A stretch of DNA of 64,000 nt from Aquiluna sp. KACHI24 (GTDB taxonomy: Bacteria; Actinomycetota; Actinomycetes; Actinomycetales; Microbacteriaceae). The stretch covers positions 930,001-994,000 of the forward strand of contig NZ_AP026677.1 of NCBI RefSeq assembly GCF_025997915.1, written 5' to 3'. Every line of letters begins with the position of its first letter. Within the stretch, counting starts at the first letter, position 1. The position numbers and the translations under genes are program-made. Below the pieces are notes generated by a model, which saw only the letters and a program-made list of their open reading frames with translations, was not told where the DNA came from and made no database searches. Of the stretch, positions 25,885 to 35,255 are shown piece by piece.

Positions 25885-26895
25885 ATGGCTGGCAAAAAAG
25901 CGCCAATCGTTACTCTTACCCCAGCACCAACGCTAGACCGCACCTACTTCGTAAAGAACCTCGTTGAGGGCGGAGTAAACCGAGCAGAGCGCGTTGGAGA
26001 AGAGCTCGCTGGTAAGGGAATCAACGTGTCTCGCGGTCTTCACCTGGCAGGTATCCCGGCCCCTGGCATCGTACCCATCGGAAATGCAGACCCAGGTGTG
26101 CTAGAGCGCACTGGCTCAGGCTTCCTGACTCCACTATGGGTTGAAGGCACACTGCGGGTCTCCACCACTGTCGTTGAGTACGACGGCCCCACCACCAAGA
26201 TCAACGAGAGCCCAAGACCTCTAAACCAGAAGGACTGGGACGCAGTTGTGGCGCTCACCGAAAAGACCGTCAAGCACAACGAAGCCGAGTGGCTCGTGGT
26301 TGCCGGGGCACATCCTGACATCGTCGAGACCGGCACGGTTATCGACCTTCACCCACTTTTTGATCGTATGCACGCTCTCGGTGTGAAGGTGGTCCTAGAC
26401 ACCTCAGGACCTGCACTTCGCTATTGGGCTCAGCAGGGCAAGGCCACCGTAATGAAGCCAAATGCTCACGAACTAGCTGAGTGCGTGGGTCGAGATCTGA
26501 ACACCATCGGTGATGTCATCGATGCAGCGCGTGAGCTAAACGACTGGGGCGTGAACTGCGTCATGGCATCTCTTGGTGTTGACGGCATAATCGCAGTCAC
26601 AAAGACCCACGCGATTCACGCGTACACAGCTCCGGTAAAGGTAATCAACACTGTTGGCGCTGGTGACTCAACCATCGCAGGTTTCCTATCCGCGGTTACC
26701 TCGCACCCAGCAGGCCCAACTGACTTTGGTGTTGGTTTTGATGTTGCAGAGGGTATTGCCGCTGCCGTGCAGTGGGGCGCTGCAAAGGTTCAGCAGCCAA
26801 CCAGTGGCCTGCAGTCCATCGACAATCTCGTAGAAGCAACCGTAGAGCTAATTCCAGACGCTTCTCGCCTGTTGGGCGAGCCAGCCAAGGCCTAA
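25885..26895 (+). CDS. PfkB-family sugar-phosphate kinase (1-phosphofructokinase-like)
   Basis: This 336-residue protein belongs to the PfkB/ribokinase family. Visible motifs are LTPAPTLDRTYFVKNL at the N-terminus, GKGINVSRGLHLAG, and the ATP-site motif NTVGAGDSTIAGF with the catalytic Asp. The subgroup includes 1-phosphofructokinase, tagatose-6-phosphate kinase and Pfk-2. It lies 13 bp upstream of fba, and no PTS gene is close. A role in forming the fructose-1,6-bisphosphate used by Fba is likely but the exact substrate is uncertain. Start: ATG 25885 with AAGGAG; the frame opens at 25846, inside the leader hairpin. Confidence 0.88.
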   Translation: MAGKKAPIVTLTPAPTLDRTYFVKNLVEGGVNRAERVGEELAGKGINVSRGLHLAGIPAPGIVPIGNADPGVLERTGSGFLTPLWVEGTLRVSTTVVEYDGPTTKINESPRPLNQKDWDAVVALTEKTVKHNEAEWLVVAGAHPDIVETGTVIDLHPLFDRMHALGVKVVLDTSGPALRYWAQQGKATVMKPNAHELAECVGRDLNTIGDVIDAARELNDWGVNCVMASLGVDGIIAVTKTHAIHAYTAPVKVINTVGAGDSTIAGFLSAVTSHPAGPTDFGVGFDVAEGIAAAVQWGAAKVQQPTSGLQSIDNLVEATVELIPDASRLLGEPAKA

Positions 26896-26908
26896 GTAAG
26901 GAGCCGAA

Positions 26909-27931
26909 ATGGCAGTTGTAAATTCCGAAGAATATCTAGAGATGCTCGACCGCGCCAAAAAGGGCGGTTTCGCATACCCGGCTATCAACGTTTCTAGCTC
27001 GCAGACCCTCAACGCTGCGCTTGCGGGTTTGCAGGCAGCTGGCTCAGATGGCATTTTGCAGGTGACCACCGGTGGTGCTGACTACTGGAGCGGTCCAACT
27101 ATCAAGAACCGTGTTTCTGGAGCACTCGCTTTCGCAGCTTTTGCTCGCGAGGTGGCAAAGAACTACGACGTCAAGGTTGCACTCCACACCGACCACTGCA
27201 ATTTCGAGCAACTCGACACCTTCGTGAAGCCTTTGATCGCGCTATCTGAGGAGCGCGTGAAGGACGGCGGCGAGTCCATCTTCAACTCCCACATGTGGGA
27301 TGGATCCGAGGTTCCGCTGGGGCAGAACCTCGAGATCGCTCGTGAGTTTCTAAAGCGCACCAACAACATCGGTGCCGTTTTGGAGATCGAGGTTGGTGCA
27401 GTTGGTGGCGAGGAAGATGGTGTCGAGGGCGCTATCGATGAGCACCTTTACACCACGGTCGCTGACGGTATGGCCACGGCTGAGGCGCTGGGTCTTGGTG
27501 AGAACGGCCGCTACATGGCTGCCCTAACCTTCGGTAACGTGCACGGAGTCTACAAGCCAGGAAACGTTGTGCTTCGCCCTGCGCTTTTGAAGCAGATTCA
27601 GGACGAGGTTGGTGCCAAATACGGCAAGGACAAGCCGTTTGACCTTGTCTTCCACGGTGGATCAGGCTCTACCGAGCAGGAGATTGCCGACGCTGTGAAA
27701 TTTGGCGTCATCAAGATGAACATCGACACCGATCTGCAGTACGCATTCACCCGCCCAATCGCTGATCACATGTTCCGCAACTACGACGGAGTTCTGAAGG
27801 TTGATGGCGAGGTTGGCAACAAGAAGACCTATGACCCACGCGCCTGGGGCAAGTTGGCTGAGGCCGGCATGTCCGAGCGTGTTGTCGAAGCGGCCAAGCA
27901 GCTTGGATCAGCTGGCAAGTCCAACTGGTAG
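26909..27931 (+). CDS. fba: Class II fructose-bisphosphate aldolase
   Basis: Fba splits fructose-1,6-bisphosphate into GAP and DHAP (and works in reverse in gluconeogenesis) with a zinc ion. The 340-residue protein shows the metal motif VALHTDHC, the second signature VLEIEVGAVGGEEDGVEG, the active-site HGGSGSTEQEI and KMNIDTDLQ. AAGGAG precedes ATG 26909. It follows the PfkB kinase in an operon. A terminator-like hairpin begins 18 bp after its stop, inside the next small gene. Confidence 0.95.
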   Translation: MAVVNSEEYLEMLDRAKKGGFAYPAINVSSSQTLNAALAGLQAAGSDGILQVTTGGADYWSGPTIKNRVSGALAFAAFAREVAKNYDVKVALHTDHCNFEQLDTFVKPLIALSEERVKDGGESIFNSHMWDGSEVPLGQNLEIAREFLKRTNNIGAVLEIEVGAVGGEEDGVEGAIDEHLYTTVADGMATAEALGLGENGRYMAALTFGNVHGVYKPGNVVLRPALLKQIQDEVGAKYGKDKPFDLVFHGGSGSTEQEIADAVKFGVIKMNIDTDLQYAFTRPIADHMFRNYDGVLKVDGEVGNKKTYDPRAWGKLAEAGMSERVVEAAKQLGSAGKSNW

Positions 27932-27935
27932 ACAA

Positions 27936-28142
27936 ATGTCCAAAGAGATAAGCCCGTTCTATGAGAACGGGCTTCCTCGTTTTCGGGGTGAATACCTAGA
28001 TGGCGAAATGCATGGACCGTGGGAGTTCTATCGGAAAGATGGATCGCTAATGCGATCCGGTGAGTTTGATAAGGGGATTCAAACTGGAACCTGGAGAACC
28101 TTCGATCGAGCAGGCAACTTGGTCAGCGAGAGAATTTTCTAG
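27936..28142 (+). CDS. Small MORN-repeat protein (YwqK-like)
   Basis: This 68-residue protein is made of MORN-type repeats as in YwqK proteins: RFRGEYLDGEMHGPWEFY, then MRSGEFDKGIQTGTWRTFD and a truncated third. YwqK-type proteins are sometimes called antitoxins, but no toxin partner is visible here. It starts at ATG 27936, 5 bp after the fba stop, with no clear ribosome binding site. Codons 5 to 13 coincide with a near-perfect hairpin resembling a terminator. Translation by coupling to fba is possible. Confidence 0.68.
   Translation: MSKEISPFYENGLPRFRGEYLDGEMHGPWEFYRKDGSLMRSGEFDKGIQTGTWRTFDRAGNLVSERIF
27950..27985 (+). terminator. Terminator-like hairpin after fba, inside the MORN-repeat coding region
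   Basis: AAGCCCGTTCT (27950-27960), a 3-nt loop ATG, and AGAACGGGCTT (27964-27974) form an 11-bp perfect stem followed by CCTCGTTTTCGG. It lies 18 bp beyond the fba stop. The T-rich tract is weak and displaced, so it may be a partial terminator or attenuator. Confidence 0.6.
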
Positions 28143-28214
28143 CGCCCCGTTGAGCAAAACGGCAGGTCTCAAGCTTTGTCTTCAGCTCAAATCTGTAACG
28201 AGATGTTTGAAGAT

Positions 28215-29231
28215 TTAGCGCTTAGCTTTGTTTGAGGTGTCCTCGCCGGCGGACTTTAGGTCTTTGCGAAGTTCCTTTGGCAGTGAAAACTGAATGTCTT
28301 CCTCGGCAGTGGTGATGGTTCTAACATCACCAAAGCCCCTGCGGGCTAGGTCATCCAGGACATCAGAGACCAGCTCTTCAGGAACAGACGCTCCGGAGCT
28401 GACCCCGACAGTCTCAACGCCTTCAAACCACTCGTCTTTGATTTCAGTTGCGAAGTCAACGCGGTAGGCGGCTTTTGCACCCGCGTCCAGGGCAACCTCG
28501 ACTAGGCGAACGGTATTGGAGGAGTTAGCGGAGCCCACAACGATCACTAGGTCGCTTTCTGCGCCGACCTTCTTGATCGCTACCTGGCGGTTCTGAGTGG
28601 CATAGCAGATGTCATCGCTTGGTGGGTTCTGCAGAGTCGGGAATTTCTCACGTAGCTTGACGACCGTTTCCATGGTCTCATCGACTGAGAGGGTGGTCTG
28701 AGAGAGCCAGATGACCTTGCTGGGGTCCTTGACCTTGGCCTTTTGAATGTCTTTGTCGCCATCGATCAACTGGACAACATCCGGCGCCTCACCAGCGGTT
28801 CCCTCAACTTCCTCGTGACCCTCGTGGCCAACAAGCAAGATGTCGTAACCGTCTGCTGCAAAGCGCTGCACCTCGCGGTGAACCTTGGTCACCAATGGGC
28901 AGGTCGCGTCAATCGTCTGCTGGTTTCGCTTTTGAGCCGCCTCAATAACAGCTGGAGAAACTCCGTGAGCAGAAAAGACCATGATGCAGCCCTCCGGGGC
29001 CTCATCCACCTCGTCAACAAAGATTGCGCCGCGCTTTTCAAGTGATGCCACCACGTGCTTGTTGTGGACAATCTGCTTGCGAACATAGATTGGAGCGCCG
29101 TAGTGATCCAATGCCTTTTCAACCGCGATTACCGCGCGGTCTACGCCTGCGCAGTAGCCTCTTGGGGCTGCTAGCAGCACCCGCTTTTCGGGCTTAATGT
29201 CGGTCATCGCATTATTGTTGATAGGACTCAC
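28215..29231 (-). CDS. ispH: 4-hydroxy-3-methylbut-2-enyl diphosphate reductase
   Basis: IspH carries out the last step of the MEP pathway, reducing HMBPP to IPP and DMAPP with a [4Fe-4S] cluster. The 338-residue protein contains the three cluster cysteines in [31 protein letters not shown] and [11 protein letters not shown], plus the glycine-rich [12 protein letters not shown]. Start: GTG at 29231 is suggested because TAGAAT lies 6 nt upstream with no ribosome binding site (leaderless pattern). ATG at 29207 is a possible alternative, 8 codons later. It is divergent from xseA. Confidence 0.95.
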   Translation of the reverse strand: MSPINNNAMTDIKPEKRVLLAAPRGYCAGVDRAVIAVEKALDHYGAPIYVRKQIVHNKHVVASLEKRGAIFVDEVDEAPEGCIMVFSAHGVSPAVIEAAQKRNQQTIDATCPLVTKVHREVQRFAADGYDILLVGHEGHEEVEGTAGEAPDVVQLIDGDKDIQKAKVKDPSKVIWLSQTTLSVDETMETVVKLREKFPTLQNPPSDDICYATQNRQVAIKKVGAESDLVIVVGSANSSNTVRLVEVALDAGAKAAYRVDFATEIKDEWFEGVETVGVSSGASVPEELVSDVLDDLARRGFGDVRTITTAEEDIQFSLPKELRKDLKSAGEDTSNKAKR

Positions 29232-29267
29232 CCGTTCATTCTACGAAGCCACGCTAGGAGACTCCTC

Positions 29268-30500
29268 TTGGATACAAGCGAAGCCGTAGAGAATCAATCA
29301 AAAGTTTCTACCGAACATTCCCCCTGGCAGGTCTCTCAGCTCTCTAAATCACTCAAAGACTGGATCGAAAAGCTAGGTCGGGTCTGGGTTGAGGGTGAAC
29401 TTCAATCTTTCCAAGAACGCCCTTCCGGGATTTTTGCCTCAATCCGAGATCTTGACGTTGAGGCAGCCATTGAAATTCACTCCTTCAACCAATCCGGGGC
29501 TCAAATAGAGGTTGGGTTGAAGCAGGGCGATCGAGTTGTAGCACTGTTGCAGCCGCAGTTCTGGGCTAAAAACGGCAAGCTCACTATGCGCATCCTGGCG
29601 ATGCACAAGGTCGGCCTCGGTGAGCTGCTCGAGCGCTTGGAACGACTGAAGCAGCAAATCATTAGCGAGGGGCTAACCGCTCCGGAGCGCAAGCAGCCGC
29701 TGCCATTTTTGCCAAACCGCGTTGGTCTGATTACGGGGGCAAACTCGGATGCCGAAAAGGATGTACTTCAAAATGCCAAACTTCGTTGGCCTGAGGTGCA
29801 GTTCGAGGTCATTCACTCTCATGTTCAGGGAGATAAGGCGGTTGGTGAACTCTTATTTGCGCTGGAGACCCTCGATGCTATGCCTGAGGTTGATGTCATC
29901 ATCATGGCCCGAGGTGGCGGTAGCTTCCAAGACCTACTCCCATTCAGCGATGAGCGATTGGTCAGGGCGGTTGCAGCTTGTAAGACTCCGTTTGTCTCTG
30001 CGATTGGCCATGAGAATGACCAGCCACTAATAGACCTAGTGGCCGACCTTCGCGCTTCCACACCCACGGATGCTGCCAAGCGCGTGGTTCCTGATGTTCA
30101 GGAGGAGCGTCGCAACCTTCAGGTTGCCCTGGCAAGACTGCGACAGCGCCTGGACTCCATTGTCACTGTTCAAGAACAATTCCTAATCTCAATCAGATCT
30201 AGGCCGGTGTTGGCGTCACCATACGGTTTTGTGGACGCGCAAGCAGAGCAGCTTGGGCTACTCAAGCGCAGAATTCGCGAGATTGCGGATTTCCGGCTAG
30301 AGCGTGCCAAGCATGAAATAGAACAGCTTTCTCTGCGGGCACATTCACTTTCTCCCCAGCTAACGCTCAGTCGTGGCTACGCCGTCGTGACAGACGAAAA
30401 GGGCAAGGTTTTGACCAAGGCAAAGTCAGGTCAGGGAATCGTCATCCGCACTCAAGCTCAAGAAATTCAATCAACCGTGAATCAGGTTAAGGAACTGTGA
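29268..30500 (+). CDS. xseA: Exodeoxyribonuclease VII large subunit
   Basis: XseA with XseB forms exonuclease VII, which degrades single-stranded DNA from both ends. The 410 residues include an N-terminal OB fold (WVEGELQSFQERPSGIFASI), then PNRVGLITGANSDAEKDVLQ, the metal and catalytic region with MARGGGSFQDLLPFSDE, CKTPFVSAIGHENDQPL, and a C-terminal coiled coil. The start is TTG at 29268 with AGGAG 7 nt upstream. It ends in a TGATG overlap with xseB. Confidence 0.95.
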   Translation: MDTSEAVENQSKVSTEHSPWQVSQLSKSLKDWIEKLGRVWVEGELQSFQERPSGIFASIRDLDVEAAIEIHSFNQSGAQIEVGLKQGDRVVALLQPQFWAKNGKLTMRILAMHKVGLGELLERLERLKQQIISEGLTAPERKQPLPFLPNRVGLITGANSDAEKDVLQNAKLRWPEVQFEVIHSHVQGDKAVGELLFALETLDAMPEVDVIIMARGGGSFQDLLPFSDERLVRAVAACKTPFVSAIGHENDQPLIDLVADLRASTPTDAAKRVVPDVQEERRNLQVALARLRQRLDSIVTVQEQFLISIRSRPVLASPYGFVDAQAEQLGLLKRRIREIADFRLERAKHEIEQLSLRAHSLSPQLTLSRGYAVVTDEKGKVLTKAKSGQGIVIRTQAQEIQSTVNQVKEL

Positions 30501-30703
30501 TGTCAAAGGAAATCAAGGATCTCAGCTACGAACAAGCTCGTGACGAGCTGCAAAAGGTTGTTGCCGAACTCGAGCAGCAGAACGTCAGCCTAGAGGCCTC
30601 CATGGCCCTGTGGGAGCGCGGCGAGGCATTGGCCAAGCACTGCGAGGGATTCTTGGCGGGAGCGCGCAAGAAGCTTGAGGCAGCGCAGAAGGACCAGAAC
30701 TAG
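30500..30703 (+). CDS. xseB: Exodeoxyribonuclease VII small subunit
   Basis: XseB is the small all-helical subunit of exonuclease VII. The 67 residues show the family pattern LSYEQARDELQKVVAELEQQ and SMALWERGEALAKHCEGFL. The start is ATG at 30500, overlapping the xseA stop (TGATG); GTG at 30497 is an alternative. It is followed with a 1-bp overlap by the DUF4245 gene. Confidence 0.95.
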   Translation: MSKEIKDLSYEQARDELQKVVAELEQQNVSLEASMALWERGEALAKHCEGFLAGARKKLEAAQKDQN

Positions 30704-31257
30704 TGAGCGACAGCGCGGCGCAGCACAGAGCCAAACAAACCGTCAGAAACCTGATCTACTCGCTGCTGGTTACGGTTGGCTTGGTTGTGCTGATCGTTCT
30801 CGGGGTTCCCAGAGACGACTCAAACCGAATCGCAGAAGTCGACTACAACCAGATAGCGCAGCAAGCGAGCGAATCACTTGGTTTGAATGCAATCGCGCCT
30901 GAGATCCCCCAGGACTGGTGGTCAAATGCCGCGAGGCTTGAAAAAGAGCTTGATGTTGACTCTTGGTATGTAGGTTTTGTGACCGAGGACAACCAGTTCA
31001 TCGGCATGTCCCAAGCGTTTGAATCAAACCCATCTTGGCTCGCATTGACCCTGCAGGGCAACTGGCAAGATGGCACCACGGTGATTGACGGTAAGACCTG
31101 GGAAATATGGCCAACTTTGAACCCGCAATCCCCCCGCGGCACCAAGCATTACGCCATGGTTCACAAGTTTGAAACGTCTGCGGTTGTAATCTATGGAACG
31201 GCGGAGCCAGAGCAGTTTGAAACCCTAGCCAAGGCCATCACCGCAGAACTCGATTAG
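30703..31257 (+). CDS. DUF4245 family membrane-anchored protein
   Basis: This 184-residue protein has a single N-terminal membrane helix (about 18-36; LIYSLLVTVGLVVLIVLG) and an extracellular domain with PQDWWSNAARLEKEL, VDSWYVGFVTED and TWEIWPTLN, consistent with DUF4245. The domain is typical of actinobacteria, and as I remember it often neighbours xseB. No function is known. Start: GTG at 30703, sharing one base with the xseB stop. Confidence 0.85.
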   Translation: MSDSAAQHRAKQTVRNLIYSLLVTVGLVVLIVLGVPRDDSNRIAEVDYNQIAQQASESLGLNAIAPEIPQDWWSNAARLEKELDVDSWYVGFVTEDNQFIGMSQAFESNPSWLALTLQGNWQDGTTVIDGKTWEIWPTLNPQSPRGTKHYAMVHKFETSAVVIYGTAEPEQFETLAKAITAELD

Positions 31258-31264
31258 GAGCGCA

Positions 31265-31882
31265 ATGCCCAGACCGCAAACTGCCCGGGAAGCCTGGCAA
31301 GTTTTGGAATCGGGCAATGCCAACTTCGTAGCCGGCACACCGGCTCACCCCAGACAGGATGCAGACGTCAGGCTTGCGATTGCCAACCGGCAAAAGCCTT
31401 TTGCCGCGCTGTTCGGTTGCTCCGACTCCCGGCTTGCGGCAGAGATGATCTTCGATGTCGGCCTAGGTGATTTGTTCGTGGTTAGGAATGCCGGCCAGGT
31501 CATTGCCGAAACGATTTTGGGTTCATTGGAGTTCGCGGTTGAAGTTCTCAAAGTCCCACTGATTCTGGTGCTTGCTCACGACGAGTGCGGAGCGATTCGC
31601 TCAACCATGAATGCCGCAGAGGGGACCTTGTCCGTTCAGGGTGAATTCATTCATAACCTGGTGGATCGAATTATGCCAACGGTGCAGCGATCCTTGGAGG
31701 TCGGCGAAACCAGCATTGATGAGATCACCGATAGGCACGTTAGAGACACGATCACCGAACTTCTAGAGCGATCAAAAGTAATTTCTGATGCCGTAAAAGA
31801 TGGCAAACTTGCTGTGGTCGGAGCCAATTACAAGCTTGAGCTCGGTGAGGTTCACGCAATCCTCACTCACGGTCAGATTTAG
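31265..31882 (+). CDS. Beta-class carbonic anhydrase
   Basis: This 205-residue enzyme interconverts CO2 and bicarbonate using zinc. The ligands and partners are visible: FGCSDSRLAAE (Cys 52, Asp 54, Arg 56), and LAHDECGAI (His 105, Cys 108). VRNAGQVI is also typical. GGAG precedes the ATG at 31265, 7 bp after the DUF4245 gene. It is probably in the same transcript as xseAB and followed 22 bp later by fumC, so it could supply bicarbonate for carboxylations (inference). Confidence 0.94.
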   Translation: MPRPQTAREAWQVLESGNANFVAGTPAHPRQDADVRLAIANRQKPFAALFGCSDSRLAAEMIFDVGLGDLFVVRNAGQVIAETILGSLEFAVEVLKVPLILVLAHDECGAIRSTMNAAEGTLSVQGEFIHNLVDRIMPTVQRSLEVGETSIDEITDRHVRDTITELLERSKVISDAVKDGKLAVVGANYKLELGEVHAILTHGQI

Positions 31883-31904
31883 CAAAGGATAAGCAGGAGA
31901 CACA

Positions 31905-33293
31905 ATGGAGTATCGCATCGAGCACGACACCATGGGTGAGGTTCGAGTCCCAATCAACGCGCTATACCGCGCCCAGACCCAGCGTGCTGTCGAGAACTTC
32001 CCGATCAGTGGATCCGGCCTAGAGCGCGAGCACATCATTGCCCTGGCCCGCATCAAGAAGGCCGCCGCCATGACCAACGCAAAGCTTGGCATCTTGGCTC
32101 AGGAAATTGCGGACTCGATTGTTGCGAGCGCCGACGAAGTAATCGGTGGTCAGCACCACGAGCACTTCCCAGTGGACGTTTTCCAGACTGGTTCTGGAAC
32201 CAGCTCAAACATGAACATGAACGAGGTGCTGGCAACGCTAGCCACCGCAAAGCTCGGCAAAGACGTTCACCCAAATGACCACGTAAACGCATCTCAGTCC
32301 TCGAACGACGTGTTCCCGACCTCGGTTCACGTTGCCGTTACTAATGCCTTGGTGAACGATCTACTCCCCGCCCTGGACTATCTGGCTAAGGACCTGGAGC
32401 AAAAGGCCAGTGCCTGGAAGGACTATGTCAAGCCAGGTCGCACCCACCTCATGGACGCAACCCCTGTGACCTTTGGTCAGGAATTTGCCGGTTATGCCGC
32501 TCAGATCCGCTATGGAATCGAACGCGTAAACGCCTGTTTGGGACGTGTTGCCGAGGTGCCACAGGGTGGAACTGCAACCGGAACCGGAATCAACACCCCC
32601 AAGGGCTTCCCACAGGAGGTAATCAGCCTGCTTGCAAAGGAGACTGGCCTGCCAATAACGGAGGCTCGTGACCACTTTGAGGCACAGGGTGCTCGCGATG
32701 CCCTGGTTGAGGCATCTGGTGCTCTAAAGGTGATTGCGGTAAGCCTTACAAAGATCAACAACGACCTGCGTTGGATGGGATCGGGCCCAAACACCGGTCT
32801 GGCCGAGCTAAACATCCCAGACCTGCAGCCAGGTTCGTCGATTATGCCCGGCAAGGTAAACCCTGTAATTCCTGAGGCTGTGCTTATGGTTTGCGCTCGT
32901 GTTATCGGCAACGATGCGACCGTGACCTGGGCGGGCGCCTCTGGAAACTTCGAACTAAACGTGGCGATCCCAGTTATGGGTAACGCCCTTCTGGAATCAA
33001 TCCGCCTGCTTGCCAATTCGATGCGCGTCCTCGCCGATAAGACTGTCAAGGGTCTAGAGGTCAACGTTGATCGTGCCAAGGCGCTGGCTGAGTCCAGCCC
33101 GTCGATCGTCACCCCGCTAAACAAATTCATCGGCTACGAGAGTGCAGCGAAGATCGCAAAGCACTCGGTCCAAAAGGGCATCACGGTTCGCGAGGCAACT
33201 ATTGAACTTGGCTATGTAGACGGCGATAAGTTGACCATGGAGCAGCTAGACAAAGCCCTCGATGTCTACCCGATGACTCGCCCTCCTCAGTAA
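31905..33293 (+). CDS. fumC: Class II fumarate hydratase
   Basis: FumC converts fumarate to malate in the TCA cycle. The 462-residue protein shows [14 protein letters not shown], then [19 protein letters not shown] with the substrate residues, and the fumarase/aspartase signature [11 protein letters not shown]. Residue patterns match class II fumarases rather than aspartase. CAGGAGA precedes ATG 31905. The 3' end overlaps the convergent prepilin peptidase gene by 7 bp. Confidence 0.95.
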   Translation: MEYRIEHDTMGEVRVPINALYRAQTQRAVENFPISGSGLEREHIIALARIKKAAAMTNAKLGILAQEIADSIVASADEVIGGQHHEHFPVDVFQTGSGTSSNMNMNEVLATLATAKLGKDVHPNDHVNASQSSNDVFPTSVHVAVTNALVNDLLPALDYLAKDLEQKASAWKDYVKPGRTHLMDATPVTFGQEFAGYAAQIRYGIERVNACLGRVAEVPQGGTATGTGINTPKGFPQEVISLLAKETGLPITEARDHFEAQGARDALVEASGALKVIAVSLTKINNDLRWMGSGPNTGLAELNIPDLQPGSSIMPGKVNPVIPEAVLMVCARVIGNDATVTWAGASGNFELNVAIPVMGNALLESIRLLANSMRVLADKTVKGLEVNVDRAKALAESSPSIVTPLNKFIGYESAAKIAKHSVQKGITVREATIELGYVDGDKLTMEQLDKALDVYPMTRPPQ

Positions 33294-33766
33294 ACCCTGG
33301 AGAACATGCCAAAAAAGATGGCTAGGAAGAAGCTGGCTATCAAAAAGGGTCCGAAGGCGATGCTGTCTTTCACCTTCGATTTTCTGAGCAGCAGATTTGA
33401 AAGGCCCGCTAGCGCTGCCGTGAAAACCGAGGTCAGGTTGCTGATCAGGACCAGCCAAGGTGACAGGTAGCCGAGGATCAGGTTCAGAGAAACCAGCAGC
33501 TTTACGTCCCCCATGCCGAATCCACCCCCAATGGCTAGCAGTAGCCCCAGGCCGGCAGTGATGAGCGCTATGAGCCAGGCCGTAGTTAGCCGCTGCCAAT
33601 CCCAAGCGAGCGTGGCGGTGATGAAGACTGCAGGAGTTGCCAGCAAAAACAGCCTCAGCGTGTAGTGGTTGGGTAGGCGATGTTCCTGAAAATCGATGCT
33701 GGAAAGCTTGAATGACACTAGGGCTAAATAGCCAATCGGCACCAACAGCGGAAAGAACTCAATCAC
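33287..33766 (-). CDS. A24 prepilin peptidase, short form
   Basis: This 159-residue integral membrane protein has the GxGD aspartyl protease motif [11 protein letters not shown], with a further Asp in [12 protein letters not shown]; together they resemble the catalytic pair of type IV prepilin peptidases. The N-terminal methylase domain of PilD is missing, as in short actinobacterial Flp/Tad forms. The start is GTG at 33766. No pilin genes are nearby in the window, so its substrates must be encoded elsewhere. Confidence 0.83.
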   Translation of the reverse strand: MIEFFPLLVPIGYLALVSFKLSSIDFQEHRLPNHYTLRLFLLATPAVFITATLAWDWQRLTTAWLIALITAGLGLLLAIGGGFGMGDVKLLVSLNLILGYLSPWLVLISNLTSVFTAALAGLSNLLLRKSKVKDSIAFGPFLIASFFLAIFFGMFSRVY

Positions 33767-33815
33767 AACCTCAAATTAGGCCGAGTCGAGTAACTACGCT
33801 TTTGCTTATCCCCAG

Positions 33816-35162
33816 CTAGTAGTCCAGCAGATCGGTTACTAGGGCAGCGATTTCGCTTCGCTCACTCCTGGTCAGAGTGATGTGACTGAACAGAGACTGG
33901 CCCTTCAATGTCTCCACCACCGAGGCAATTCCATCGTGTCGACCAACCCTCAGGTTGTCGCGCTGAGCAACGTCGTGAGTTAGGACGACCCTGGACTTTT
34001 GACCAATTCGAGAGAGCATGGTTAGAAGCACATTGCGCTCCAGGGACTGTGCCTCATCGACAATCACGAAGGTGTCATGTAACGAGCGACCGCGAATGTG
34101 AGTAAGTGGTAAAACCTCGAGAATGCCTCTCGCGAGAACTTCATCGATTACCTCTTTGGAAACTAATGCCCCGAGGGTGTCAAATACAGCCTGGGCCCAA
34201 GGGTTCATCTTTTCGGCTTCAGTGCCAGGAAGATAGCCAAGCTCTTGACCACCCACCGCATACAGCGGACGGAACACCATGATCTTCTTGTGCTGGCGAC
34301 GCTCCAGCACGGCCTCTAAGGCTGCGCACAGCGCTAAAGCACTCTTACCGGTGCCCGCCCTGCCGCCAAGCGAAACTATGCCAATCTCTGGGTCCAAGAG
34401 TGCGTCAATCGCAAGTCTTTGCTCAGCGGATCTGCCGTGAACCCCGAATACTTCGCGATCACCGCGAACCAAGCGCACCGTTCGATTTTCCGTGACCCTA
34501 CCTAGTGCACTCCCGCGCTCTGAGGAGATTACAAGACCGGTGTTGACTGGCAGAGTCTTCGCCTCTGGATGTGAGATCTCCTCCTGGTCGTAAAGATTTG
34601 CCATCTCGTCTCCAGATAGCGCTAGCTCGGAAATTCCGTTCCACTCATCGGTTGCCAACTCGTGGAGATATTCCTCGGCCCGCATACCGATCGAAGCAGC
34701 CTTTACGCGCATGGGAAGGTCTTTCGAGACGACTGTCACATCAAAACCCTCGGCCTTGAGATTGGCTGCAACTGCGAGGATTCGGGAGTCGTTGTCACCC
34801 AGCTGGAAGCCGGTGGGCAGGATACTCTGATCGATGTGATTTAGCTCAACCCTGAGCGTCCCGCCTTCGCCCACTTCAACGGGGAAGTCCAAGCGTTCGT
34901 GCTTTTGCCTTAGGTCGTCCAAAAATCGAAGCGCCTTGCGAGCAAAGTAACCAATCTCTGGATCGTTTCTCTTCTTCTCGAGCTCGTTAATTACAACGAT
35001 CGGAAGAACCACTTCATGCTCTGCAAACCTGAAAAGAGCACGTGGGTCAGAGAGAAGAACCGAGGTGTCCAATACGAAGGTTCGAATCGAAGTTTTGGCT
35101 CGCGTCACCGCCTCAGAGGAAGAGTCTTGCTTGGTCTTTCTTGAGTTAGCGGTAGCGGCCAC
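33816..35162 (-). CDS. PhoH family protein with PIN domain (PhoH2)
   Basis: This 448-residue protein combines an N-terminal PIN RNase domain (about 27-170; [12 protein letters not shown] with Asp 32, and [10 protein letters not shown]) with a PhoH-type ATPase (about 225-440). Walker A is GRAGTGKS (267-274), Walker B is [10 protein letters not shown], and [12 protein letters not shown] follows. Such PhoH2 proteins are RNA helicase-nucleases in mycobacteria. The start is GTG at 35162 with AAAGGAG upstream. It lies 93 bp after uppS, with a small GCGTG/CACGC repeat at 35223-35233 between them. Confidence 0.93.
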   Translation of the reverse strand: MAATANSRKTKQDSSSEAVTRAKTSIRTFVLDTSVLLSDPRALFRFAEHEVVLPIVVINELEKKRNDPEIGYFARKALRFLDDLRQKHERLDFPVEVGEGGTLRVELNHIDQSILPTGFQLGDNDSRILAVAANLKAEGFDVTVVSKDLPMRVKAASIGMRAEEYLHELATDEWNGISELALSGDEMANLYDQEEISHPEAKTLPVNTGLVISSERGSALGRVTENRTVRLVRGDREVFGVHGRSAEQRLAIDALLDPEIGIVSLGGRAGTGKSALALCAALEAVLERRQHKKIMVFRPLYAVGGQELGYLPGTEAEKMNPWAQAVFDTLGALVSKEVIDEVLARGILEVLPLTHIRGRSLHDTFVIVDEAQSLERNVLLTMLSRIGQKSRVVLTHDVAQRDNLRVGRHDGIASVVETLKGQSLFSHITLTRSERSEIAALVTDLLDY

Positions 35163-35255
35163 CGGTTCTCCTTTGCCTGGGAACTTAGCCAGAATCTACG
35201 CCTGGGATTTACCGTTTTTCTCGCGTGACACGCCGCTATACCAATCGTTAATAAT

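Noticed and set aside
32510-33130. 206-codon minus-strand open frame inside fumC
   Set aside because: Antisense to conserved fumarase sequence with a Ser/Arg/Thr-rich shadow composition and no domain or ribosome binding site.
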